Shown in pieces: positions 51,981-60,679 of a stretch of DNA of 64,000 nt (position 1 is its first letter; every line of letters begins with the position of its first letter). The position numbers and the translations under genes were made by a program. The stretch is taken from assembly GCF_003991355.1 (NCBI RefSeq), contig NZ_RCSU01000007.1, forward strand, positions 248,001 through 312,000. The letters run 5' to 3'. The stretch is from Pseudoflavitalea rhizosphaerae. Its GTDB lineage: Bacteria; Bacteroidota; Bacteroidia; Chitinophagales; Chitinophagaceae. The notes beneath the pieces are model-generated. The model was not told where the DNA came from. It did no database searches and saw only the letters and a list, made by a program, of their open reading frames with translations.

Positions 51981-52019
51981 ATTACTGCATCCAACGCAAA
52001 GGGCCGAGGATGCAGTAAT
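51981..52019 (+). promoter_or_regulatory. Intercistronic hairpin between atpE and atpF
   Basis: ATTACTGCATCC and GGATGCAGTAAT are perfect 12-bp arms around a 15-base loop, starting 10 bases after the atpE stop. CTTTCAAATTCTGTTTTTA follows, so it may be a leaky terminator or an RNA-stabilising stem that lifts subunit c above the other subunits. Confidence 0.7.
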
Positions 52020-52067
52020 CTTTCAAATTCTGTTTTTAATTACTGTTGCTATTATTAAAGCTTATAT

Positions 52068-52583
52068 ATGATATTACTTAAATCCGGCATCGACTTACTT
52101 GTACCAGAAAATGGTTTATTGATCTGGACTGCGCTGGCTTTCCTCATCGTATTCTACATCCTTTCCAAATTTGCCTGGAAGCCCATCCTGAACTCCCTGA
52201 AAGAAAGGGAAACAGGTATTGCTGACTCTCTGGCTACTGCCGAAAGAGTAAAGGCTGAAATGGCCCAGATGAAGAGCGATAATGAAAGACTGCTGGCTGA
52301 AGCACGTGAAGAAAGAGCAAAACTGCTGAAAGATGCTGCGGAAACAAGAGACAGGATCATCAACGAAGCAAAAGAAAAAGCAAAAGTTGAAGCCAACAAG
52401 CTGATCCTGGATGCAAGATCTGCTATCGAACAGCAGAAAATGGCTGCCCTCACTGATGTGAAAAATCAGGTTGGTAACCTCGTTATCGAAGTAGCTGAAA
52501 AAGTACTGCGCCGCGAACTGGCCAATAAAGCTGAGCAGGAGAACTATATCAAATCATTGGCAAGCGAAGTGAAACTGAACTAA
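52068..52583 (+). CDS. atpF: ATP synthase F0 subunit b
   Basis: A 171-residue peripheral stalk subunit: one N-terminal membrane span (~18-35, LIWTALAFLIVFYILSKFAW), the KPILNSLKERE linker and a long charged coiled coil (EEARAERAKLLKDA-like, KEKAKVEANKLILDARSAIE) to the end. Length is normal. It lies 96 bases after atpE, the widest gap inside the operon. Confidence 0.96.
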   Translation: MILLKSGIDLLVPENGLLIWTALAFLIVFYILSKFAWKPILNSLKERETGIADSLATAERVKAEMAQMKSDNERLLAEAREERAKLLKDAAETRDRIINEAKEKAKVEANKLILDARSAIEQQKMAALTDVKNQVGNLVIEVAEKVLRRELANKAEQENYIKSLASEVKLN

Positions 52584-52596
52584 TTTAATCTTTATT

Positions 52597-53160
52597 ATGC
52601 CCAATCCACGTTTAGCTGGAAGATATGCAAAGAGCCTGGTAGACCTGGCGCTCGAAAGAAATGCACTGGAGGAAGTATATAAAGATATGCTCTTCCTGCA
52701 GAAGGTTTGTAAGAACAGTCGCGATTTCGTAAACCTGCTGAAAAGCCCTGTGGTAAAGGCCGATAAGAAGGCTGCTATCCTGGATGCTGTAACAGGCAGT
52801 GAGATCACAGAACTAACGGCTTCTTTCAACCGCCTGCTGGTAAACAAAGGCCGCGAAGGCAACCTGCCCGAGATCGTAGCAGCGTTCATAGACCAGTACA
52901 AGCAACACAAAGGAATTCAAACTATTCGTCTCACCACTGCCATTCCTGTAAGCGAAGACCTGAAGAACCAGATCGTCGCCAAAGTACAGGAGCAGGCAGG
53001 AACAAAGAATATCGATCTCACTACTACAGTGGATGAAGCTATTCTCGGTGGGTTCAAACTGGAGATCGGAGATACACTGGTTGATGCCAGCATCTCTTAT
53101 GATCTGAACAAGATCAAGGCCCAGTTCCTGAACAACGACTTTATTTATAAAATCAGGTAG
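52597..53160 (+). CDS. atpH: ATP synthase F1 subunit delta
   Basis: A 187-residue delta (OSCP) subunit linking stalk and F1. The N-terminal helical domain has RLAGRYAKSLVDLALERN and FVNLLKSPVVKADKK; the C-terminal part has IRLTTAIPVSEDLKNQIVAK and the conserved ILGGFKLEIGDTLVDASISY. Spaced 13 bases after atpF. Confidence 0.96.
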   Translation: MPNPRLAGRYAKSLVDLALERNALEEVYKDMLFLQKVCKNSRDFVNLLKSPVVKADKKAAILDAVTGSEITELTASFNRLLVNKGREGNLPEIVAAFIDQYKQHKGIQTIRLTTAIPVSEDLKNQIVAKVQEQAGTKNIDLTTTVDEAILGGFKLEIGDTLVDASISYDLNKIKAQFLNNDFIYKIR

Positions 53161-53206
53161 TGAGTATACTCACACTCTATAAATCAACAATAAACAAGGT
53201 TATCAT

Positions 53207-54784
53207 ATGGTAGAAATTAAACCCGATGAGATCTCAGCGATATTGCGCCAGCAATTGAGCAATTTCAATGCCGCCGCTGATCTTGAAGAAGTGGGTACTG
53301 TATTACAGGTGGGTGACGGTATCGCCCGTGTATACGGATTAAGCAACGTACGCTCTGGTGAGCTCGTTGAATTTGAAAATGGCGTTAAAGCTATTGCCCT
53401 CAACCTCGAAGAAGACAACGTGGGTGTGGTATTGATGGGTGAGAGCGGAGACATCAAAGAGGGTGCTAAAGTACGCCGTACCGGTAAGATCGCTTCTATC
53501 AACGTAGGAGAAGGAATGCTGGGCCGTGTTGTAAATACCCTGGGCGACCCTATCGACGGAAAAGGCCCCATCAAAGGTGAGCGTTATGAGATGCCCCTCG
53601 AGCGTAAAGCTCCCGGCGTTATCTTCCGTGAGCCTGTAAAAGAGCCGCTGCAAACCGGTATCAAAGCCATCGACGCCATGATCCCCATCGGCCGCGGTCA
53701 GCGTGAGCTGATCATCGGTGACCGTCAGACTGGTAAAACAGCGATCGCTATCGATACTATCATCAACCAGAAGGAATTCTTCGAAGCTGGTAAACCTGTA
53801 TATTGTATTTATGTAGCCATCGGTCAGAAGGCTTCTACCATCGCCGGTGTGATGAAAACCCTGGAAGATGCAGGTGCAATGCCCTACACTACCATCGTAG
53901 CGGCTTCTGCTTCTGATCCCGCTCCGCTGCAGTTCTACGCTCCTTTCGCTGGTGCTGCCATCGGTGAGTTCTTCCGCGATACCGGACGTCCTGCACTGAT
54001 CGTGTATGATGACCTTTCAAAACAAGCCGTAGCTTACCGTGAGGTATCCCTGCTGCTCCGCCGTCCGCCGGGCCGCGAAGCTTATCCTGGTGACGTATTC
54101 TACCTCCACAGCCGTCTGCTCGAACGCGCCGCTAAAGTTATCAACGACGATAGTGTTGCAAAGAACATGAACGACTGCCCTGATTCAATCAAGCACCTCG
54201 TTAAAGGTGGTGGTTCACTGACCGCTCTGCCGATCATCGAAACACAGGCCGGTGACGTATCTGCATACATCCCAACCAACGTGATCTCCATCACCGATGG
54301 TCAGATCTTCCTGGAAGGTAACCTCTTCAACGCTGGTATCCGACCGGCCATCAACGTAGGTATCTCTGTATCACGCGTAGGTGGTTCCGCTCAGATCAAA
54401 TCAATGAAGAAAGTATCCGGTACCCTGAAACTGGACCAGGCCCTCTATCGTGAGATGGAAGCCTTCTCCAAATTCGGTGGCGACCTGGACGCTGCTACCA
54501 AACTGGTACTGGACAAAGGCGCCCGTAACGTGGAGATCCTGAAACAACCTCAGTACACTCCGTTCAAAGTGGAAAAACAAGTAGCGATCATCTACCTCGG
54601 TACGCAAGGTCTGCTCCGTGAAGTTCCGGTTAAACGTGTACGTGAGTTCGAAGACCACTTCCTCCTGGAAATGGATAACAAACTCCCTGATGTACTGGCC
54701 GAATTCAAAAAAGGCATTCTTGATGACAACAGCATCAAGAAAATGGTTGACCTCGCAAAGAGCCTCATGCCTCAGTACAAATAA
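53207..54784 (+). CDS. atpA: ATP synthase F1 subunit alpha
   Basis: A 525-residue regulatory subunit with Walker A GDRQTGKT (171-178), the [19 protein letters not shown] segment and the arginine-finger region [15 protein letters not shown] (near 390). Full length. A strong hairpin with a T-tract follows the stop after 29 bases, and the usual next gene, atpG (gamma), is absent. Confidence 0.98.
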   Translation: MVEIKPDEISAILRQQLSNFNAAADLEEVGTVLQVGDGIARVYGLSNVRSGELVEFENGVKAIALNLEEDNVGVVLMGESGDIKEGAKVRRTGKIASINVGEGMLGRVVNTLGDPIDGKGPIKGERYEMPLERKAPGVIFREPVKEPLQTGIKAIDAMIPIGRGQRELIIGDRQTGKTAIAIDTIINQKEFFEAGKPVYCIYVAIGQKASTIAGVMKTLEDAGAMPYTTIVAASASDPAPLQFYAPFAGAAIGEFFRDTGRPALIVYDDLSKQAVAYREVSLLLRRPPGREAYPGDVFYLHSRLLERAAKVINDDSVAKNMNDCPDSIKHLVKGGGSLTALPIIETQAGDVSAYIPTNVISITDGQIFLEGNLFNAGIRPAINVGISVSRVGGSAQIKSMKKVSGTLKLDQALYREMEAFSKFGGDLDAATKLVLDKGARNVEILKQPQYTPFKVEKQVAIIYLGTQGLLREVPVKRVREFEDHFLLEMDNKLPDVLAEFKKGILDDNSIKKMVDLAKSLMPQYK

Positions 54785-54813
54785 GCTGATAAGAATATTC
54801 AGATTCATAGTGG

Positions 54814-54848
54814 AAGTGCTTCCGGTTTATACCCGGAAGCACTTTTTT
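54814..54848 (+). terminator. Rho-independent terminator after atpA
   Basis: AAGTGCTTCCGG pairs with CCGGAAGCACTT (12 bp, loop TTTATAC), followed by TTTTT. It closes the atpBEFHA transcript. Confidence 0.92.
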
Positions 54849-55118
54849 TATGCGCTGGAAATCAACGCCACACAAGGTTTTAGCTCTTGTTGCAGAAAAA
54901 ACTTTGGGGAGATGCTTGCACAATTGAAATTTTGTAATTTACTTTGCTTCATCAAGTCAAACGACTTCCTCCAAATCCCCTCGAATAGCCGTACTCTTTT
55001 CTCCATCCAATTTTCATAAGTAATCCATTTCTGCCAATTTCTACGAAAATGACCTTATAGGTTCCAAATTCCTGTGGGCTACCGCGTTCAAATTCTGTTA
55101 CCCCTTTAATAGAAATAT
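54849..55118. other. Intergenic region before the T9SS cargo gene
   Basis: AT-rich sequence with no gene, hairpin or repeat of note. It should hold the promoter of the downstream gene. Confidence 0.5.
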
Positions 55119-56459
55119 ATGAAAGCGTACCCTACGGTAATCACTATTACCCAAGTTGCCCGTATCACCTTTAAATCAACAGCTTTAGTTCTGTTATTTA
55201 TTGCAAACTCTGTTTTCGGTTACTCGCAAGAGTTAGAATTCAGAAATTCAAAACTTGAACCTAATTCACCAGCTTCCGCCGGTAAAGACGGTGCTGTGTA
55301 CAGGTTCCCGTCTGTAACTACAAATGTAGATGCACGGGTCACGATCATCAAACGGTCCTCCTCCCTGGTGAAACTAGACGCCATCGACCTCACTTCATCT
55401 GGCTTCGATAACGCATTCCAGCCACAAGTGAACTACAACAATGGCACTACACCTAGAGGTTTCAGTGACTGGTATATGGAGTTTGAAATTGCTTTCGTGA
55501 AGAGTGGGACCAATCAGCCTGTACCCGTTGAAAGTGTTGACCTCACTGCACTTGACCTGGATGGAAACGGCGGTACACTCAGCGAACATGTTTCATTCTT
55601 CAGCCTGGAATCATATACGCTGGAAGCGAGAACGCAGATCAAGGCGAGCAGTGTGAATGAAGCGCTGACTGGTTATATGGGACTGGTGCCTGGTAAAAAA
55701 TTCACAGGGCCCACTGCCAACTACACGAACATTGATCCCACCGCCACCAGGGTGATGGTGACCAACAAATATTCAAACATTTCAAGAATACGCCTGCGTG
55801 CGGGCGGCGTGAGCCAGGGAAGGGATGGAGCAGCATCGAGGATGTATTCTTTCTGGTTCAAATCATTTGTTTACACTGAACCAGTTGAAGGTTCGCTGCC
55901 AGTTAAACTCAGCTCTTTCAACGCTACCAAAAAGAACGATACCAGGGTTGCGCTCAACTGGAGCACAGCACAGGAGATCAATGCCAGTCACTTTGTAGTG
56001 GAACGCAGCTTCGATGGAAAGGAATATGACGAAGCGGGACTCGTGTTTGCGATCGGGAACTCCAATGTGAACAACAACTACAAGTTCACAGACGATCTGA
56101 AGAACAAGTACGCCAGCATCATCTACTATCGTCTCCGGATCGTGGATATGGACGGAAAAACAGAGAAATCTGTAGTGCGTATCATTCGTAATGCAGAAGT
56201 GAAAGAATATGCGAAGATCCTCACCTATCCTAACCCTGTGGTAAACGAATTACGTGTGCAGCTTCCCGTAAGCTGGCAGAACAATACAGTGAATATCGAA
56301 GTATTCAATAACAGCGGCCAAATAGTAAAGCGTCAGGTTGCCAATCGCGCAGGGCAGACTGAAGTGGTGAATATGAGTGATCTGGGTGGCGGTATCTACT
56401 TTGTTCGCGCAGGAAACGGAACCGAATCTTCCACTCAACGAATTGCGAAATTGAAATAA
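55119..56459 (+). CDS. T9SS type A sorting-domain protein (446 aa)
   Basis: An exported protein with an N-terminal signal (~22-40: SFVLLFIANSVFGYSQ-like) and a beta-rich body. Residues ~255-360 have a fibronectin-like segment (LPVKLSSFNATKKNDTRVAL; INASHFVVERSFDGKEYDEA) common before T9SS tails. The last ~75 residues are a type A sorting domain: TYPNPVVNELRVQLP, VNIEVFNNSGQIVKR and DLGGGIYFVRAGNG. It would be secreted by the type IX system and anchored on the cell surface. The N-terminal function is unknown. Confidence 0.92.
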   Translation: MKAYPTVITITQVARITFKSTALVLLFIANSVFGYSQELEFRNSKLEPNSPASAGKDGAVYRFPSVTTNVDARVTIIKRSSSLVKLDAIDLTSSGFDNAFQPQVNYNNGTTPRGFSDWYMEFEIAFVKSGTNQPVPVESVDLTALDLDGNGGTLSEHVSFFSLESYTLEARTQIKASSVNEALTGYMGLVPGKKFTGPTANYTNIDPTATRVMVTNKYSNISRIRLRAGGVSQGRDGAASRMYSFWFKSFVYTEPVEGSLPVKLSSFNATKKNDTRVALNWSTAQEINASHFVVERSFDGKEYDEAGLVFAIGNSNVNNNYKFTDDLKNKYASIIYYRLRIVDMDGKTEKSVVRIIRNAEVKEYAKILTYPNPVVNELRVQLPVSWQNNTVNIEVFNNSGQIVKRQVANRAGQTEVVNMSDLGGGIYFVRAGNGTESSTQRIAKLK

Positions 56460-56617
56460 ACTCTACACTCAAATTTTTATAAGAGTACGATCTACAACAA
56501 GTCATCCTGTGTCTACAGGGTGTGTTTTAAGAAAGTTCAGCCTTTACGTACCTGCTGATGCTTTCTGTGATCAACAACTCTTCAACTGGTTTTTATTTAA
56601 AGGGTACGATCAACAAC
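56460..56617 (+). other. 3' region with imperfect direct repeat
   Basis: Between the T9SS cargo gene and its probable terminator, an imperfect direct repeat occurs at about 56476-56502 and 56591-56618, both containing GTACGATC and ACAACA. No gene was recognised here. Confidence 0.5.
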
Positions 56618-56649
56618 AGCCGGGCTTTTCCAAGCCTGGCTTTCTTTTT
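56618..56649 (+). terminator. Rho-independent terminator
   Basis: AGCCGGGCTT pairs with AAGCCTGGCT (10 bp, one G-U; TTCC loop), followed by TTCTTTTT. It lies ~160 bases after the T9SS cargo gene. Confidence 0.8.
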
Positions 56650-56658
56650 GGGCCTGCC

Positions 56659-56810
56659 TGCCTCCGGGGGGATGCAAATCCGGCTGGGAAATGAACCGAC
56701 GCGGGAGAATGATTTGGGGCTGTGGATTGGAGAGATGAGGCGGTGGTAATGCTGTTGGGCTGCTTCGCTTACATTTCGCAAGGCCGGATTTGCATCACCC
56801 CCCGGAGGCA
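56659..56810. repeat. GC-rich inverted repeat with ~98-bp interior
   Basis: Left arm 56659-56684 (TGCCTCCGGGGGG then ATGCAAATCCGGC) pairs with right arm 56783-56810, which is its complement except for a two-base insertion. Arms carry a G6/C6 run next to ATGCAAAT. The interior shows no gene. The short frames crossing it on both strands look spurious. Confidence 0.85.
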
Positions 56811-56925
56811 TGGGCACGCTGATAGGGTAAGAGTGATAAAAGAAGAAATATGAAAAGAAAGCAGGTTAGGCAAAGCTGCAAAATATATGGAGTGATCTGG
56901 ATTTGAATCAGAGAAAATGTACTTC

Positions 56926-57219
56926 CTATTTCCTGATGTGCAGATAAGATTGCAGGTTGTTGACGTATTTCTGAAAGGCTTGTCTGCCGGGGGAAGTGAT
57001 GCGGCAAATGGTTTGAGGATAGTTGTTGTGGAATTGTTTGTGAACTTCGATGTAGCCTGCTTCGCGGAGCTTATTGATCTGAACGCTGAGATTGCCGGCT
57101 GTGGCATTGGTCTTTTCGCGGAGAAGCGTGAAGTCGGCCTCCGGTTGTTGCATCAACAGGCTGATCACGGCAAGGCGGAGCTGGGAGTGTAAGATGGGGT
57201 CGAGGTCCTTGAATTCCAT
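56926..57219 (-). CDS. Winged-helix transcriptional regulator (HTH_34 type), second copy
   Basis: A 97-residue regulator of the same family as the one at 32170: DPILHSQLRLAVISLLMQQP, FTLLREKTNATAGNLSVQIN (recognition helix region), LREAGYIEVHKQFHNNYPQT (wing) and ICRITSPGRQAFQKYVNNL. It lies ~95 bases after the helical-repeat protein gene of the TonB receptor unit on the same strand. ATACAGT occurs twice just upstream of its start (57237-57243, 57251-57257) and once before the receptor gene. Confidence 0.9.
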   Translation of the reverse strand: MEFKDLDPILHSQLRLAVISLLMQQPEADFTLLREKTNATAGNLSVQINKLREAGYIEVHKQFHNNYPQTICRITSPGRQAFQKYVNNLQSYLHIRK

Positions 57220-57313
57220 TACTGCGTTTTCAACGAATACAGTAACAAATATACAGTCAAAGCAGGGTGATCAACCAGCAAGCCGATTAAAAACCCCGCT
57301 TTGAATTTTAATA

Positions 57314-57952
57314 CTATTTACAACCGGCGATCATCTCTTCCAGTTGTTTTTGCCCCCAGTTGGGATGCAGTGCAGATGCGGGTTTGAAGCTGCCGTATTT
57401 TTTTAACGCTTCTTCCATGATGGGTTTTGCAGTAGAACAGCCACCACCGAACTGCTCTGGTGTGTAGCGCAGATTTTGTCCCTGGATGAAATAGGGACGA
57501 GGATTTCCGGGGTCCTGTGATTTGGCATCGCTCAATGCTTTCTCAATAGCGGGGCCATACTGCATATAACGTTCCATCGGGTTCACGATCATACGAACTG
57601 TGGCAGAAATGGATTTGATCACGCTGATCTCGGAATTGCCGGGCGCCAGGGCGGATGCTTTTGCCAGCAAGGTATCTATCTTATCCGCATACTGATCATT
57701 GTTAGGAGCATCATTTTTCACCAGGGCATAGATGCCATATGCGTATGCTGCGTAATAATAGGGAAGCCACTGGTTCTTTTCTGCATCTGCGATCCGCTCG
57801 AATGCCTGGGAAGAGGCCAGGAAATCATCGGCTGTTTTATTCACGCCCAATTCTTCGATCCTGGCGGTCATGGCGCCGGTATACTTTTCACTTTGTGCCA
57901 TGGCTGTTACTGTCAGCGTAAGTGCAGCAAATACAAACAGGATTTTTCTCAT
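57314..57952 (-). CDS. Exported TPR-like protein (212 aa)
   Basis: A signal peptide (MRKILFVFAALTLTVTAMAQ) and a helical mature protein with repeat-like segments (ADDFLASSQAFERIADAEKN, YYAAYAYGIYALV, NPRPYFIQGQNLRYTPEQFG). It probably packs as a small TPR-like solenoid in the periplasm. It begins 11 bases after the TonB receptor gene, so the two are one unit. The substrate is unknown. Confidence 0.8.
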   Translation of the reverse strand: MRKILFVFAALTLTVTAMAQSEKYTGAMTARIEELGVNKTADDFLASSQAFERIADAEKNQWLPYYYAAYAYGIYALVKNDAPNNDQYADKIDTLLAKASALAPGNSEISVIKSISATVRMIVNPMERYMQYGPAIEKALSDAKSQDPGNPRPYFIQGQNLRYTPEQFGGGCSTAKPIMEEALKKYGSFKPASALHPNWGQKQLEEMIAGCK

Positions 57953-57963
57953 TGTTGATTATT

Positions 57964-60237
57964 TTATAAGTTACTGTTGATGACGTCTTCTGATCTGTCT
58001 ATACCAAAACTGATAAAGCATCCCACGAAAAAGAAACGGCGTGCAGTGGGAAGGACCGGATCTTTGCGGCTGCCATTCCAGGAATAGTTGTAACCGAAGA
58101 CCTGGTCGTTGCCCAGCACATTGTTCAGCGAGAATACCCAAACCGTGAACTTCTTCGCATCTTTCTTCCCGATACTGGGCAGGTAGTTCACACTCAGGCT
58201 GAGATTATTGTAAGTGATGGTCTTGCCCTGGTCTGCGATCACAAATTTACCATCGCCGGCATTGTAACGGAAATTATAATAGGGCCTGCCAGTGGCAAAG
58301 GAATAAGAAGCGTTGAAACTGGTTTTGATTTTTGTAAGGAACTTCTTCACAACCAGGCTGGCGGTATGATTGGCTGCAAAGGATGGCTGGATGGCATAGG
58401 GATAATTCAGGTAATCCCGTTTCGTATCCAGAAAGGAATAGGAAATCCAGTAATCCACGTCCTTGAATGTTTTCCGGTCGCGCCAGAAAAGTTCGATTCC
58501 CTGTGCTTTCCCGGAGCCACCGTTGGCCACGCTGTCTGGCAGTGTATTCCCTTTGGTGGCATAGGTTTTCACCAGTTCATCGTATTTCTTATAAAAGGCT
58601 TCTATGCGCAGTGTATAGTTGCGGCTCACGCGCTGGTAGTTGGCGATGTAATGTGTGGCTTTGGTATACAACAGGTCGTCTGTTTGTGCATAGTTGCGGA
58701 GAAAGAATTCCTTTTCGGGACGCTGATAGAAAATGCCGTAAGCCAGTGATACCTGTGCCTGGTTGCCCAACTTGTAAGCAAGTGATGCCCGGGGCACAAT
58801 ATTGGCCCTGTTCAGCAGCGAAGAATGTTCTACACGTCCACCCAGTTTGGCGGCAATGTCGTTGGTGATGTATACATCGGCTTCTGCAAAACCTGCTTTG
58901 AAATGATCTTCCGCATTTGTTTTCGCATGCTGCACATAACGGTTGGTGAAATCTGTTTTGTCTGTGAAGTAGAGGTACTCACCCCCAAAGCGAATGGCGC
59001 TGAGGCCATATAATCTTCTTTCCAATACCATCTTGATCTGTGAGAGATCCGAATTGTTCTTTATGTGGAAGGATTTGCTGTCGTAAGGAACCTGGGCTAT
59101 GAATTGTTCTTTATTATCCTGGTCTTCCAATACATTCCTGATCTTATCGATATTATTACTATACGATGCGCCCAGGTTCAGTCTCCAGTGTTTTCCGATC
59201 TTTTCCTTCCAGCTCAGGTTCGTATATACGTTAAAGTTATAGAGCGTGAAGGCATTTTTGAGTGCGGTGGAATCGATATCTGCCCTGCGCAGTCCCAACT
59301 GGCCATAGTTGAAATAGCCATAGAATTTAAGGATACCTGTTTTGGAGGTCTTGATCCTGAAATTGAATTCTCCGTTATGGAATTGTGGTGTAAGGAAATT
59401 ATCGGGCCTTTGTTTTATGATGGCGAAATAAGCTGCCAGGTTGGTATAGCCGTAATTGGCGCCCCAGCTGGATTTCTTGTCTTTGCCGAGTTGGTTGTAA
59501 CCGCCGCTCACAAAGATGGGCGAGATCCCAAGATTGGCTGAGGTTTGATCGGGAAGGTCAGTTGATTCCAGGATCAGAGCGGAAGAGAGTGCACCGCCAT
59601 AGAGTGCCGAATAACCGCCGGTACTGAACACAGTGCCTTTGAAGATGAAAGGCGAAAAACGGCCGCGGGATGCGATATCCGGAACACTGCTCTGAAAATA
59701 ATTGTTCACCAGTGTGCCATCGATGAATACTTTGGCTTCTTCGGAACTGCCACCGCGTACAAAGAGCCCTTCTTTCTCTCCTACCTGCTGGGCGCCGGGC
59801 AGGGTTTTGAGTGCATTGGTAATGTCCCCGTCAGAGCCGGCAGTTGTGACGATATCGATAGGACCCAGTACTGTAGTACGTTTGGTATCGCTTGCTTCAA
59901 AGGTCCCTGCTGTGATCACTACCGCAGTTAGCTCATTGGGTTCGGCTTTCAGGATGGCATCCAGTTTTTGATCGCCGCCTGCGAGTGCGATCTTTTGTTC
60001 AAATGGTTTATAACCGATGCAGGTGATCAGCAGGGTTTGTTCTCCTTTTTCTGATGTGCGGAAGCGGTAATTGCCGAGTGAGTCCGTAGTAGCGCCGTCG
60101 TAGGAATTCTTAATGGCGATGCTGGCGCCGCCAATACCTTTTCCTTTGCCGTCTTTGATCCGTCCCTGGAGAACGGTTTGGGCACTCCCCAGAAAACTGG
60201 TGAGCAACAGGAGGATGAAGGGGATCACTTTCAGCAT
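57964..60237 (-). CDS. TonB-dependent receptor
   Basis: A 757-residue outer-membrane receptor. After the signal (MLKVIPFILLLLTSFLGSAQ) comes a carboxypeptidase-regulatory-like domain (~20-105: VLQGRIKDGKGKGIGGASIA), a plug (~125-240: DITNALKTLPGAQQVGEKEG, LFVRGGSSEEAKVFIDGTLV) and a barrel. No SusD partner is next to it, so it is not a SusCD pair; its partner is a TPR-like protein. The ligand (metal chelate, peptide or other) cannot be told. Confidence 0.94.
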   Translation of the reverse strand: MLKVIPFILLLLTSFLGSAQTVLQGRIKDGKGKGIGGASIAIKNSYDGATTDSLGNYRFRTSEKGEQTLLITCIGYKPFEQKIALAGGDQKLDAILKAEPNELTAVVITAGTFEASDTKRTTVLGPIDIVTTAGSDGDITNALKTLPGAQQVGEKEGLFVRGGSSEEAKVFIDGTLVNNYFQSSVPDIASRGRFSPFIFKGTVFSTGGYSALYGGALSSALILESTDLPDQTSANLGISPIFVSGGYNQLGKDKKSSWGANYGYTNLAAYFAIIKQRPDNFLTPQFHNGEFNFRIKTSKTGILKFYGYFNYGQLGLRRADIDSTALKNAFTLYNFNVYTNLSWKEKIGKHWRLNLGASYSNNIDKIRNVLEDQDNKEQFIAQVPYDSKSFHIKNNSDLSQIKMVLERRLYGLSAIRFGGEYLYFTDKTDFTNRYVQHAKTNAEDHFKAGFAEADVYITNDIAAKLGGRVEHSSLLNRANIVPRASLAYKLGNQAQVSLAYGIFYQRPEKEFFLRNYAQTDDLLYTKATHYIANYQRVSRNYTLRIEAFYKKYDELVKTYATKGNTLPDSVANGGSGKAQGIELFWRDRKTFKDVDYWISYSFLDTKRDYLNYPYAIQPSFAANHTASLVVKKFLTKIKTSFNASYSFATGRPYYNFRYNAGDGKFVIADQGKTITYNNLSLSVNYLPSIGKKDAKKFTVWVFSLNNVLGNDQVFGYNYSWNGSRKDPVLPTARRFFFVGCFISFGIDRSEDVINSNL

Positions 60238-60679
60238 AGCGGTTAAGTTTATGAGGCAAAGTAAAGTAGTTTATACAGTAAACTTAAATTCCGGGTGCCT
60301 GCTTTCGGTAAAACCGGGGACGGGGTCGGTAAAACGGGGGATGTTACCGGCATTATTTTGGCCTGTGGGCCAGGTTTTTTATTGTGTTGAGAGGGAAGTT
60401 TATTTTTTGGCCCTTGTAAATGAATCTCATCCGGCATTCATTATTTTCTTTGCAACAGTACATATTGATGTATGGTAAATCTCCTATTGCAGGTAAATGA
60501 ATTATTAATTACTCTTGCATTGACACACCATAAACAATTAATCCTTTACCGAAAAACCTGGATGCATGAAACATCTGTACTCTTCCTTCTTCTACACAAT
60601 TTCCCGGATTTATCGTCATTCCTCCTGGCAGCATTGATTTTGCTGTGCACGTGGCATTAATACTTTCAACTAAAGCATA
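60238..60679. other. Divergent intergenic region with short repeats, no gene
   Basis: About 440 bases between the TonB receptor and the M14 peptidase genes. Near the receptor start lies AGTTTATACAGTAAACT (60268-60284), an inverted repeat containing ATACAGT. TCGGTAAAACCGGGG and TCGGTAAAACGGGGG recur 21 bases apart (60305-60340), and a weak TGGCC/GGCCA stem with six T follows at 60359-60380. The open frames here have no protein-like features. Confidence 0.5.

Noticed and set aside
57219-57245. TTACTG...CAGTAA inverted repeat at the start of the second HTH_34 gene as an operator
   Set aside because: Arms are only 6 bp, 15 bases apart, and one overlaps the start codon; the ATACAGT repeats are a better candidate.
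60472-60660. A 62-codon leucine-rich frame before the M14 peptidase gene
   Set aside because: Looks like a membrane peptide by composition but lies in AT-rich promoter sequence and has no supporting feature.
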